A stretch of DNA of 49,738 bases from a virus (IMGVR_UViG_3300043256_000109:1-49738); one strand, 5' to 3'. Positions 42,150 to 49,619 are shown, numbered from the stretch's first letter. Notes: generated by a model from the letters alone, not told the origin. Numbers and translations are program-made.

Positions 42150-42300
42150 CTAAGACCTGCAAATGTGGCATACTCCATCAATCATACCATCGGTACATTG
42201 ACGATTTTTACATTCAGTACATTTTGATTTCGGCCCGTGTACTATTTCGCCGTAGCTTAAATTAAATTTCCAGTCTATAAATATTTTTTTTACTTTCCAT
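42150..42300 (-). pseudogene. frameshifted zinc-finger gene
   Basis: From ATGGAAAGT a frame stops at once, but dropping one A of the A8 run (42284-42291) gives a 49-residue protein with CTECKNRQC and CHIC, a possible zinc knuckle, ending at TAG (42150-42152). It follows the XRE gene by 28 bp. Homopolymer error, decay or frameshifting cannot be told apart here. Confidence 0.45.
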
Positions 42301-42328
42301 TATTTTTCATTTCTTTACTTTCCTATTC

Positions 42329-42616
42329 TCAATCAAATGCGCTTCCAATAAGCTTCATTAACGGATCGTGTATTTCTCTCCATGCTTGCATTTTTTCAGT
42401 CGGGATATCACATTCGTGAATTGATTTGATCATAATTACAGGGAGGGGAGTTCTTAATGCAATAGACAGTTGTAATAAAAATTCAATCGAGGGAACTTTA
42501 AAATCATTCTCTATCTGCGAAAGATACGTTTGGCTACTTCCTATTTTTTCAGCAAGTTGCGCCTGAGTCATATTCTGACTCCTCCTAATATCGTGTATAG
42601 TTTTTCCTAAATTCAT
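42329..42616 (-). CDS. XRE family transcriptional regulator
   Basis: This 95-residue protein has a full HTH-XRE domain (residues 3-58: IHDIRRSQNMTQAQLAEKIG, SSQTYLSQIENDFKVPS). The C-terminal tail is short. It probably represses or activates early genes. A palindrome-like sequence lies just upstream of its start and similar words lie before two other genes, so autoregulation is plausible. Confidence 0.85.
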   Translation of the reverse strand: MNLGKTIHDIRRSQNMTQAQLAEKIGSSQTYLSQIENDFKVPSIEFLLQLSIALRTPLPVIMIKSIHECDIPTEKMQAWREIHDPLMKLIGSAFD

Positions 42617-42625
42617 AACGCTAAA

Positions 42626-42642
42626 TTAATACTTTATTAACT
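42626..42642. promoter_or_regulatory. operator-like palindrome before the XRE gene
   Basis: TTAATA, CTT, TATTAA, continuing into ACTTTATTAACT, lies 10 nt before the XRE start. A 12-nt relative (ACTTTATTAAGT) occurs at 44258-44269 and its core at 26535-26552. Confidence 0.4.
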
Positions 42643-42664
42643 ACCACGCAATATTATTTTTCAT

Positions 42665-43090
42665 TTATTTTTCTCTCCTGAGAATTGACAGAAGAATAGT
42701 TCTTTCGCTGTTTATGTTTGCTTCCTGGATTTCAGCTTTTTTGACTATCAATATTTTATTGTCAAAATAAATAAGCAATCCCCATTTTTTTGGCAGGTCA
42801 TCAATATTAATTATTCCAGGCTCACAACAATAATACCTTAATTCACCTACTCCCAATTCGGGGAACTTTCTAAACTTCTTTTTTCTGTCTTTTAAAAAAT
42901 CTGACCTTGATACTTTAACTTCAATTAATACAGACGCATGAGAACACCAACCTATTATATCCGGTATTTCGCCAAATGTTGTAGCTGTCTTTAACTCAGT
43001 AGTGATCGTAGGGCAGTTAGGTACAATTATATTTTCATCGTGCTTATTTAACCATTTTGATGCTTTTGACGTAAGTTCAGTATGTGTCAT
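42665..43090 (-). CDS. PD-(D/E)XK nuclease-like protein (MmcB-like)
   Basis: This 141-residue protein has EIPDIIGW (about 41-48), VLIEVKVSRSDF (about 54-65) and KKKFRKFPELGVG (about 70-82): a PD...ExK catalytic layout of Holliday-junction-resolvase/MmcB-type nucleases. Role in DNA repair or junction cutting is inferred. It overlaps the upstream gene by 4 nt. Confidence 0.6.
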   Translation of the reverse strand: MTHTELTSKASKWLNKHDENIIVPNCPTITTELKTATTFGEIPDIIGWCSHASVLIEVKVSRSDFLKDRKKKFRKFPELGVGELRYYCCEPGIINIDDLPKKWGLLIYFDNKILIVKKAEIQEANINSERTILLSILRREK

Positions 43091-43269
43091 TTCATTTCTA
43101 CTTTAACAGACTGTCCTAAGTAATCAAATTCAAATGTATATTCAGTGGAATTTTTCGCAGTACTTGAGGTTCCGAAGTTTCTCCATTGCCCTTTTATGGA
43201 TAGTGCCTGCATCTCCTTTATGAGTTCTTCGAAGATTAGATCTTTTTTTGTTGCTTTGAATTTATTCAT
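43087..43269 (-). CDS. hypothetical small protein
   Basis: A 60-residue protein (ATKKDLIFEELIKEMQALSI ... SVKVEMK). Not recognised. Confidence 0.5.
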   Translation of the reverse strand: MNKFKATKKDLIFEELIKEMQALSIKGQWRNFGTSSTAKNSTEYTFEFDYLGQSVKVEMK

Positions 43270-43298
43270 ACCTTTTTTGTTTAGCTCAACAATATGGC

Positions 43299-43562
43299 TT
43301 AATTAGAGTTAGCAATATTTTTAATGCACTCAAATAAATCAACTCTTTTGTAAAATGTCGCACTTTTTTCCGAAAAGCAAATAGTTTCCGGAGTAGGTAG
43401 TCCAGCAAATGGTTTATATAGAAAGTCATCATTGAAAACAACTTTAAAACTAACACATAGACTCAATAATTCTGCAAATCTTATGCTAACTACTTTACAT
43501 TCATATTTTTGCTCTATCTCTTTAGAAATTAAATCAAGCATGTGATTATCAAATTCATTCAT
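43299..43562 (-). CDS. hypothetical protein
   Basis: An 87-residue protein with a beta/alpha pattern (CVSFKVVFNDDFLYKPFAGL). Not recognised. Confidence 0.5.
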   Translation of the reverse strand: MNEFDNHMLDLISKEIEQKYECKVVSIRFAELLSLCVSFKVVFNDDFLYKPFAGLPTPETICFSEKSATFYKRVDLFECIKNIANSN

Positions 43563-43564
43563 GA

Positions 43565-43810
43565 TTATAATCCGTTTAGCTGTTTAAGGATTTCCTGATC
43601 TACTTTCCTAAACTCCATTTCCTCAAGGTTAATACATTCCTGCTTGAAGGGTATTTTATAAATATGACCCCCTCCGGCAATTATAGGGTAAGACTTACTT
43701 TTTAAGGTATTGTAGATAAATCCTTTTACCTCGCATATCTCCTTGAGACCTCCCCATGTTTCCAGGAACCCAGGGCCGATAAATACTATTATGTTTTTTC
43801 GCTCACTCAT
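43565..43810 (-). CDS. hypothetical protein
   Basis: Start chosen at MSERKNIIVFIGPGF (81 residues) because the earlier ATG overlaps the upstream gene by 38 nt. Otherwise unknown. Confidence 0.5.
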   Translation of the reverse strand: MSERKNIIVFIGPGFLETWGGLKEICEVKGFIYNTLKSKSYPIIAGGGHIYKIPFKQECINLEEMEFRKVDQEILKQLNGL

Positions 43811-43823
43811 TGTATTGGTATTA

Positions 43824-44201
43824 TTACCGGAAAAATCTTTTATCTTTTTTGTATGATTCATACGCCTCTATATTGACATAAATTGCATCTTCGTTACCGG
43901 ACATAAAAGTGAAGTCTTTTGTCTTTCCGCCTGATTTATAAGAGGCTGTCTTTGTCCAGATATACTCACCTCCATTGTTCACATAAAAACTATCACAATA
44001 TTTTTTCCCATTTACCATCGCCCTTACTTTATAGCCATGAGCTTTGTCAATAATTTCAAACGAGTCAGCTTTCACAAAATCGCCTTTAATAACCTTAGTC
44101 GGTTTGTCCATAAATTTCTTTGCACAAGAATATCCGTATGGTTTTCCTTTCACGAATACGGGTTCTGAAATCTCAACCAGGCAACAGGAACATAATGTCA
44201 T
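43824..44201 (-). CDS. small Cys-rich protein, first of a transcript
   Basis: Start chosen at MTLCSCCLVEISEP (125 residues): the N-terminus has CSCC...C, a possible zinc site with GYSCAKKFMD. The upstream ATG gives a hydrophobic but unconvincing extension. A 78-bp gap with an operator-like word lies upstream. Confidence 0.55.
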   Translation of the reverse strand: MTLCSCCLVEISEPVFVKGKPYGYSCAKKFMDKPTKVIKGDFVKADSFEIIDKAHGYKVRAMVNGKKYCDSFYVNNGGEYIWTKTASYKSGGKTKDFTFMSGNEDAIYVNIEAYESYKKDKRFFR

Positions 44202-44257
44202 AATCACTTGTTTTAATTTATATGTAAATATACTAAACATATATATTAGAAACAAGA

Positions 44258-44269
44258 ACTTTATTAAGT
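44258..44269. promoter_or_regulatory. operator-like word
   Basis: ACTTTATTAAGT in the gap before the Cys-rich gene, matching words before the XRE gene and the basic-protein gene downstream of terminase. Possible binding site of the XRE protein. Confidence 0.35.
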
Positions 44270-44279
44270 ATTATTATGT

Positions 44280-44639
44280 TTATCTGTAAATATTTCCTGA
44301 TCTACTATCCAAATACCCTTCCTTATAAGCGAACTCTGGATTATTATGAATTTCAACGTGACAATTAAAACAACATGCTAACCAGTGCTCTTTATCGAAT
44401 AGTAATTTTATACCGGCAAAATATTTCTTATCTGAAGCGTACCCTTCGCGCCCCCTCATGTGATGAACAAGGCTTGCACATTCACCACACCCACACGCAC
44501 AGCGCTTGCCTTTAATCCACGCTTTAGAGTCTTTGTTATACTTTACCTTATCAGTGACTTTCTTTTCGGCCACGGGCTTAATATTGTCCTGTTTGCTTTT
44601 TGTCCTTTTGAGGGGTTTTGGTTGCGGATTGAATTTCAT
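44280..44639 (-). CDS. HNH-like zinc-binding protein
   Basis: This 119-residue protein is basic at the N-terminus and then has CACGCGEC, LVHHMRGREG, and CCFNCHVEIHNN, the layout of an HNH/NinG-type beta-beta-alpha metal site. Possibly a nuclease in recombination or packaging. It overlaps the upstream gene by 4 nt. Confidence 0.6.
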   Translation of the reverse strand: MKFNPQPKPLKRTKSKQDNIKPVAEKKVTDKVKYNKDSKAWIKGKRCACGCGECASLVHHMRGREGYASDKKYFAGIKLLFDKEHWLACCFNCHVEIHNNPEFAYKEGYLDSRSGNIYR

Positions 44640-44881
44640 GATTTATTCCTTATTAATTCTTGGATTTTTCCGTTAGACCGTATTAGCTCTGCATTATACG
44701 TTTTATCGGCCTTGCACGTTTCTTTAAAATCATCTGAAACATTGAATAGCTTGTTAATCAGATCCCACTCATGGAACGTGAATGCCCCTTTGCGCTCTAT
44801 CAATATCGTCTTTAAAAAATGCAGCTTATTGCAAATTGATATAGCCGACGACATGGTCCATTTTTGTCTTTTGTATGTCAT
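44636..44881 (-). CDS. hypothetical small protein
   Basis: An 81-residue protein (MTYKRQKWTMSSAISICNKL ...). Overlaps on both sides (ATGA). Not recognised. Confidence 0.55.
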   Translation of the reverse strand: MTYKRQKWTMSSAISICNKLHFLKTILIERKGAFTFHEWDLINKLFNVSDDFKETCKADKTYNAELIRSNGKIQELIRNKS

Positions 44882-45033
44882 AGCTTTCTGTGCTTAAGAT
44901 AAACCGCAATTACCGTGACTGCAAACATTATTCGAAGCGGTATCCAGGTTTGTAAAATTACTGTTAAACCTGCCCCAATTGACAACATCACTACAATAAA
45001 ATAGGGAGTGAATGAATAATATTTGAATATCAT
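44878..45033 (-). CDS. small two-TM membrane peptide
   Basis: A 51-residue frame with two hydrophobic segments (FIVVMLSIGAGLTVIL; PLRIMFAVTVIAVYL). Its TGA overlaps the next ATG. Function unknown. Confidence 0.55.
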   Translation of the reverse strand: MIFKYYSFTPYFIVVMLSIGAGLTVILQTWIPLRIMFAVTVIAVYLKHRKL

Positions 45034-45041
45034 AGCCTTAT

Positions 45042-45323
45042 TTATTTATCATCCCAATTTCCATGAGGAATGTCCATTAAATCCAAATGAGTGTCTTTAA
45101 ATTCAATATATCGAATTGGAAATTTGCCGCCCAATAATTCTGGCTTTATTTTCAAATAAATTACCCAGAAAAAAATATATAATCGAATTGAGGTGGTTAT
45201 GTAGTACGGCCTTGTATTAATGAACTCCCTCGTCATTGATTCGGAATATTTATTATAATTCTTTCCGGCGCATTCCCATATAGCATTATAAAAGTCCGTT
45301 TGTCGATCGGTAAGAGGTTTCAT
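45042..45323 (-). CDS. hypothetical protein
   Basis: A 93-residue protein with a hydrophobic aromatic middle (IRLYIFFWVIYLKI), 1 nt from the RtcB gene. Unknown, possibly membrane-associated. Confidence 0.55.
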   Translation of the reverse strand: MKPLTDRQTDFYNAIWECAGKNYNKYSESMTREFINTRPYYITTSIRLYIFFWVIYLKIKPELLGGKFPIRYIEFKDTHLDLMDIPHGNWDDK

Positions 45324-45324
45324 T

Positions 45325-46503
45325 TTAATGTGACTTAAAATTATATATTGGCTTAATGATATCTATAATATCAACAGTATCACCAATTAAATCAATAATT
45401 TCATTCATTGGCTTATAGGCATCCGGTGCCTCATCTAATGTTTCGGTAAGTACAGAAGTAGAATAGATATCCTTCATTTGATCCTTAAAAGTATCTAAAT
45501 CTAAATTTTTATGCGCTTGCCTTCGTCCCATTAAACGCCCTGCTCCATGTGGTGCTGAGTAATTCCAGTCTGCATTCCCTTTACCTTTTGCAATAATTGA
45601 CCCGTCACGCATATTAATCGGTATTAATAAAACCTCGCCTTCTTCAGCTGATACAGCGCCTTTTCTCATCATCATTCTATCAAAGTCAATATAGTTGTGT
45701 ATTGTCTCAAAATTAGTAATAGCACACAATCCAGCTTTTCTTAAAATAATTTCAGCTATAGTTTTTCGGTTTAATGAAGCGTATTTCTGCATCAATTCCA
45801 TATCGTGCATGTAATTATCAAAATCACCGCCAATTAGGTATGCTAAATCATTATTAATTACTGGCCTTTTAAGCTTATTCAACTTTTTGCCAATTTCTTT
45901 TTGCCTACCTTCTTTTTTTAATCGCTCAATCAATTCTTTGCGCTCTCTTGAGTTATCGGTTAAATTATCAATTGCAATGTTTTGATAATATTTCGCAACT
46001 TGTCCCCCGATGTTTCGAGATCCCGAATGGATGACTAAAAATAATTCACCTTTTGAGTTTTTTCCAACTTCAATAAAATGATTTCCACCGCCTAAAGAAC
46101 CAAGTGATAATTTTGCACGGTCTATATTCAAGGTTTTTGCAAAAAGTTTATCAAATTCAAATTCTGCCTTTTGCTTAGTGTGGATATTGAAACCGTTAGG
46201 TATATATTTATTAATAATAGCATCTAGTTTCTGTAAATCAATTTCATCATCAGCCAACATCACAGTAAGCATCCCACAACCAATATCAACTCCAACTAAA
46301 TTAGGCGTAATTTTATCTTTAATCTCCATTGTTGTGCCAATTGTACACCCTGCCCCCGCGTGGCAATCAGGCATAATTCTAATCTTGGAATCTTTATAAG
46401 GATCAAATTCACCAAGTTCTTTGATTTGTCGCATCGCTGTATCCTCAATAGTCTTAGCGTATACTTTAATAATATTTCCGTTTTTTGTCTTTATTAATTC
46501 CAT
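45325..46503 (-). CDS. rtcB: RtcB-family RNA ligase
   Basis: This 392-residue protein is a full RtcB, which joins RNA ends bearing 2',3'-cyclic phosphate (or 3'-phosphate) and 5'-OH using GTP and Mn2+. Motifs: DxxC at D73-C76 (VDIGCGM), NH at 141-142 (GGGNHFIEV), HSGSR at 159-163, ExxHN at 266-270 and the guanylated His in APHGAGR at H319. Every metal and GMP site I can place is present, so it should be active. Known roles are tRNA repair after anticodon nuclease cleavage and intron joining. It may repair phage or host tRNA; an odd tRNA-shaped RNA is encoded about 2.3 kb upstream. Its leader is nearly identical to that of the exonuclease gene. Confidence 0.93.
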   Translation of the reverse strand: MELIKTKNGNIIKVYAKTIEDTAMRQIKELGEFDPYKDSKIRIMPDCHAGAGCTIGTTMEIKDKITPNLVGVDIGCGMLTVMLADDEIDLQKLDAIINKYIPNGFNIHTKQKAEFEFDKLFAKTLNIDRAKLSLGSLGGGNHFIEVGKNSKGELFLVIHSGSRNIGGQVAKYYQNIAIDNLTDNSRERKELIERLKKEGRQKEIGKKLNKLKRPVINNDLAYLIGGDFDNYMHDMELMQKYASLNRKTIAEIILRKAGLCAITNFETIHNYIDFDRMMMRKGAVSAEEGEVLLIPINMRDGSIIAKGKGNADWNYSAPHGAGRLMGRRQAHKNLDLDTFKDQMKDIYSTSVLTETLDEAPDAYKPMNEIIDLIGDTVDIIDIIKPIYNFKSH

Positions 46504-46504
46504 A

Positions 46505-46531
46505 ATTTTCAGTGTTTATTTATAGTTTAAT
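46505..46531 (-). promoter_or_regulatory. leader shared with the exonuclease gene
   Basis: The same 27 nt as 24891-24917 with one change, ending 1 nt before the RtcB ATG and overlapping the last codons of the upstream gene. Confidence 0.5.
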
Positions 46532-47206
46532 TGCTTTTAATTGATCTTCAATTCCTAATCCTTCCAAACTTTTGAATATCTCAATGAACTTTTTGTATTT
46601 CGATTGACTTAATTCCGGCGTACTTAATTTTGATCTAAGATCCCGGAGGTGTTTTGCCTCAACTTCGTTCATTCTGCTTTCTTCATCTTCTGAAATATCA
46701 ATTAATCCAAGTTTTCTGAACCAATCCCAAAATACTACATAGTATCTCTTTATGTTTCCGTCAACTTCGCCGTGTTCCATGTAGAAATTATAATACTTCA
46801 TGAATACTTCTATCAGTTCCGTTCTTGTGGCTTGCCTGTTGGCTTGTTTTTGTTCTTCTGTTATATCAGGTACATTTGATACTTTGTAAGCTTCAGCGCC
46901 TTTAATACGCTCGTTTACTTTTTGCTTCATTAATCCGGTAAACCATCTATAAAATGTCTGAGCATCCAGGATGTAATTTTCTCCAAATTGACCCATCATG
47001 CCGCGATCAATTGCCGGTTTTATATCGTCAATTGTAATATTATGATTGTAGTATATTACGCTTTTGAATTCTTTTATTACGGCATCAGGGATTGATTGAG
47101 ATTTTGTATGTACCGCATTCCATCGATTAATTAATGATACAATATTTTCTTTAATGAAATTATAATGTTCGGTTCCTTCTTTGAGGTGTTGGTATGCCTG
47201 ATTCAT
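46520..47206 (-). CDS. replication-partner-like protein
   Basis: This 228-residue helical protein (GTEHYNFIKENIVSLINRWN ... ILDAQTFYRWFTGLMKQKV ... VVFWDWFRKLGLI) directly follows the DUF6291 gene with 4-nt overlap. Similar pairs in Bacteroidota phages suggest a role with replication initiation, for example helicase loading. The function is an inference. Confidence 0.6.
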   Translation of the reverse strand: MNQAYQHLKEGTEHYNFIKENIVSLINRWNAVHTKSQSIPDAVIKEFKSVIYYNHNITIDDIKPAIDRGMMGQFGENYILDAQTFYRWFTGLMKQKVNERIKGAEAYKVSNVPDITEEQKQANRQATRTELIEVFMKYYNFYMEHGEVDGNIKRYYVVFWDWFRKLGLIDISEDEESRMNEVEAKHLRDLRSKLSTPELSQSKYKKFIEIFKSLEGLGIEDQLKAIKL

Positions 47207-47832
47207 AAGTTAACTGAATTTATATCTACTACTTTATTTTCTTGATTGGTTTTATTTTCGATTTTTTGCCAATTTTTTAATCGGTTTTGAATTCCAAAAG
47301 GTTCAGTTGCTTGATATAAAAATAATTTGGTATGTTCATCAATAGCAGTCCAGTGTTTAATAAATTTCTCAGCTACTTCAATTTTTATTCCTTGCTCATT
47401 TGCTTCCTTTAAAACATTATTTCTAAATCCAACTAAAGCCGGGTGTGTGTTCTTGTTTATCACACTCTCAATACCATTACCATTTACATTATCAGTACCA
47501 TTAACAGTATCACTCTCTTTATCGGGTTCTTTGGGTTCTTTTGGGTTCCCTAATAACCCATTGGGTTCTTTGGGTTTCTTTGGCCTTCCTCCCTTTCCAC
47601 CATTTATCCTATTACGATCGCAAATGTTTTCATACTTTTTTAGATCCCTTTTTAATGACTGTTGGATCTGAATAAACAATATTTTTATTAGTTTGTCATC
47701 TGTTTTAGGATCACGATCTCTAACATAATCAAATAAATGCTTTACAAGTTTTCCGGCTTCTTTATCCTCTAATTCGTCAAAGATTTCGCCCCAATCACAA
47801 TAAGCAATAAATGATTTTTTACCTTCAGCCAT
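47203..47832 (-). CDS. DUF6291 family, putative replication initiator
   Basis: This 209-residue protein has the DUF6291 N-terminus (KSFIAYCDWGEIFDELEDKE ... FDYVRDRDP ... QIQQSLKRDLKKYENICDRN). A Lys/Pro/Glu/Gly-rich linker with repeated PKEP units (near 88-105, encoded by repeats of TGGGTTCTT on the plus strand) follows, then a C-terminal helical domain. Such proteins are found where DnaD-like replication initiators sit. It follows a strong terminator (47870-47905), so it has its own promoter in the gap. Confidence 0.75.
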   Translation of the reverse strand: MAEGKKSFIAYCDWGEIFDELEDKEAGKLVKHLFDYVRDRDPKTDDKLIKILFIQIQQSLKRDLKKYENICDRNRINGGKGGRPKKPKEPNGLLGNPKEPKEPDKESDTVNGTDNVNGNGIESVINKNTHPALVGFRNNVLKEANEQGIKIEVAEKFIKHWTAIDEHTKLFLYQATEPFGIQNRLKNWQKIENKTNQENKVVDINSVNL

Positions 47833-47869
47833 CTATCTAAAGTTTAAGTATAGATTGCTTTAAAAAATG

Positions 47870-47905
47870 AAAGCCGGCCCCGGAGTGATCCAGTGGCACG
47901 GCTTT
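47870..47905 (-). terminator. strong intrinsic terminator
   Basis: A stem of AAAGCCG/CGGCTTT plus inner GCC/GGC pairs (47870-47876 with 47899-47905) is followed on the minus strand by CATTTTTT. It ends transcripts arriving from 48002-48292 and lies before the DUF6291 gene. Confidence 0.8.
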
Positions 47906-48001
47906 AAAGAAAGTCTTATATACGGTATTTCTGTATTGTAAATTCATTATCTTTAAAGCATTACAATATTACTAAATTATCTAATCAATTCAAAGGATTG
48001 T

Positions 48002-48292
48002 TTAAGAATATTTACTGAAATGTCCTAAATAACAGACTCTTTCAATATCAATAAACCCATTGCATAAAATACTTCTAATTACAGGTGAGTTGGATTTATG
48101 AAGCGGTTTGAGTGTGCTTTTTACTTGCCTTTCACTAAGTATTGTAGATTGATTAGGAAATCCAAGCTGTACATGATAATTAAATAATATTTCCCCTGAA
48201 TACTCTTTCCTGTAGTTTACCTTTATCTCATACCAATGATATAGGCTTAGTTTTATATTTAACCAGCGTTTTATTTTTCGGATTAGTTTCAT
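48002..48292 (-). CDS. hypothetical basic protein in a repeat-flanked cassette
   Basis: A 96-residue basic protein (MKLIRKIKRWLNIKLSLYHW ...) with two Cys near the C-terminus. It lies between two imperfect 27-bp direct repeats derived from the DUF6291 start. Not recognised. Confidence 0.5.
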   Translation of the reverse strand: MKLIRKIKRWLNIKLSLYHWYEIKVNYRKEYSGEILFNYHVQLGFPNQSTILSERQVKSTLKPLHKSNSPVIRSILCNGFIDIERVCYLGHFSKYS

Positions 48293-48329
48293 ATTACAAT
48301 ATTTAATTATTTTACTTATCAGCGTATAG

Positions 48330-48356
48330 AATAAATCATTTCTTACCTTCAGCCAT
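48330..48356 (-). repeat. duplicated start of the DUF6291 gene
   Basis: The minus strand reads ATGGCTGAAGGTAA, G, AAAT, G, ATTTATT, matching 25 of 27 positions of the DUF6291 gene start (47806-47832). Here the frame stops after MAEGKK. It overlaps the stop of the 48356-48796 gene. Confidence 0.75.
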
Positions 48357-48796
48357 TATTTATTATTTTCTAAATACTCATCAATCAATTCCTTTACATT
48401 GATCTTTGAAAGAAATCCATATCGTGAATTAACCTCTTTTTCAATGGCCTTGCCGAGTTTTCTTATTGCTGTTTTTGTATTCCCAATAGTGTATATTGTT
48501 CCAAAAACTCCATTAGGAAAATATGTTTCATTTGTTTTTATAGAAACTATGCAATCTTCTAAATACGTATAAAATCTCTCTTTCCTGTAATCTATTTTTT
48601 TACGATCTAGCAGGGTAATCCAAGTGTCGTCTAAAGCAATCTTGTGGTATGTCTGGTAAACTATCTTGAGGTTTTCAATATAAATGCCCTCTTTATATAA
48701 ACTGGTTGTATCATTTTTATCTGAATCAGCCCTAATATTTATTTCAATATGATTAACCACTTGACCAATTTTAGTATTTAATTTATATTTTTCCAT
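48356..48796 (-). CDS. hypothetical protein
   Basis: A 146-residue protein with a beta-rich first half (NHIEINIRADSDKND, YIENLKIVYQTYHKI) and helical end. Its TAA overlaps the duplicated DUF6291 ATG. It follows the tRNA-shaped RNA closely. Not recognised. Confidence 0.6.
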   Translation of the reverse strand: MEKYKLNTKIGQVVNHIEINIRADSDKNDTTSLYKEGIYIENLKIVYQTYHKIALDDTWITLLDRKKIDYRKERFYTYLEDCIVSIKTNETYFPNGVFGTIYTIGNTKTAIRKLGKAIEKEVNSRYGFLSKINVKELIDEYLENNK

Positions 48797-48815
48797 ATTA
48801 CAATGTTTAAAGTTG

Positions 48816-48918
48816 ATCCAGCGACGGGAATCGAACCCGTATACCGCAGAATGGACCAGCCATAGTACAGGTGTCGAAACCTGGCTTCCTCGTGCTCTAC
48901 CAATTGAGCTACACCGGA
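48816..48918 (-). tRNA. tRNA-shaped RNA with enlarged central region
   Basis: A 7-bp acceptor stem (TCCGGTG with CGCTGGA), TA, a 4-bp D stem (GCTC/GAGC) with AATTGGTA loop, and a T arm (ACGGG, TTCGATT, CCCGT) are all canonical. Between D arm and T arm there are 52 nt instead of about 22, so no normal 7-nt anticodon loop can be drawn; the best local hairpins are AGGT/ACCT and outer GGA/TCC pairs. CCA is not encoded. It may be an intron-bearing, class II-like or degenerate tRNA; amino-acid identity cannot be given. Confidence 0.6.
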
Positions 48919-48925
48919 TTGAATA

Positions 48926-49132
48926 CTACTTCTCTGAAAATGTAATTAATTCAGCGGGTACACTCCTTTTGCTTTGGCTTGTAATCCTTAATTGAGTGTT
49001 TACAGTTCTCAATATTTCTCTGGATTGACAGGCAATTGCGTCGGCTTCTGCTGGCTGAATTTTATTGTCTTTCAGATCATTAAGAGTTCCCCAAAGGGCT
49101 TCTTTCAAGTTTACTGCTGTTAATTCTTTCAT
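48926..49132 (-). CDS. small conserved phage protein
   Basis: A 68-residue protein (TAVNLKEALWGTLNDLKDNK ... EADAIACQSREILRTVNTQL) of a pattern frequent in phages, function unknown. Starts inside the 3' end of the upstream gene (53-nt overlap) and ends 8 nt before the tRNA-shaped RNA. Confidence 0.7.
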   Translation of the reverse strand: MKELTAVNLKEALWGTLNDLKDNKIQPAEADAIACQSREILRTVNTQLRITSQSKRSVPAELITFSEK

Positions 49133-49619
49133 AGTTCCTTTTTCTTTTTTGATTTTTATTAGTTAAACATAATTGTAATTTAACCTCTCGGTTATCAATG
49201 AATTTATCTATGTCCTGAAGGTGAATAAATGATTCCCAAAATTCACCATACTTCTTTTTAGCTCTGAATTCACGATCGTATTTCTTTTTCTTAGCCTTAT
49301 ATTTATCTGTACTCAAGTATTTCAAATGGGCCTCGTATTTTGCTTTACGCCTTTCCTTATACTTTTCTGGATGTTTGGCATAATCTTGATCAAACCATTC
49401 CTTTTGCTGCGACTTTCTTTTGATATAATTATTTTTACAATATTCTAAATCGTAAATCCTCTTAACTTCTTTCTGCTCATCTAAAGATCTGTTATGCCTT
49501 TTATCCAATCCGTAACAAGTCCTATTGCAAAACAATCTTGCGCCTAATTTATTGGCTCGGTTTACGTGCCCACTCCTTTTATCAACTTTTTTACCACAAT
49601 GAGTGCATTTTATAATCAT
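49080..49619 (-). CDS. zinc-finger phage protein
   Basis: This 179-residue basic protein has CTHCGK (5-10) and CNRTC (31-35), a C4 zinc site at the N-terminus, then many Lys/Arg/Tyr (KKKKYDREFRAKKKYGEFWE) and a tail NQKRKRN. Similar proteins are common in Bacteroidota phages; DNA or RNA binding is likely. Confidence 0.7.
   Translation of the reverse strand: MIIKCTHCGKKVDKRSGHVNRANKLGARLFCNRTCYGLDKRHNRSLDEQKEVKRIYDLEYCKNNYIKRKSQQKEWFDQDYAKHPEKYKERRKAKYEAHLKYLSTDKYKAKKKKYDREFRAKKKYGEFWESFIHLQDIDKFIDNREVKLQLCLTNKNQKRKRNYERINSSKLERSPLGNS

Noticed and set aside
42053-42265. Plus-strand 70-codon frame in the gap 41907-42328
   Set aside because: The minus strand of the same stretch encodes the zinc-knuckle remnant with clear Cys pairs, and the plus frame has no motif.
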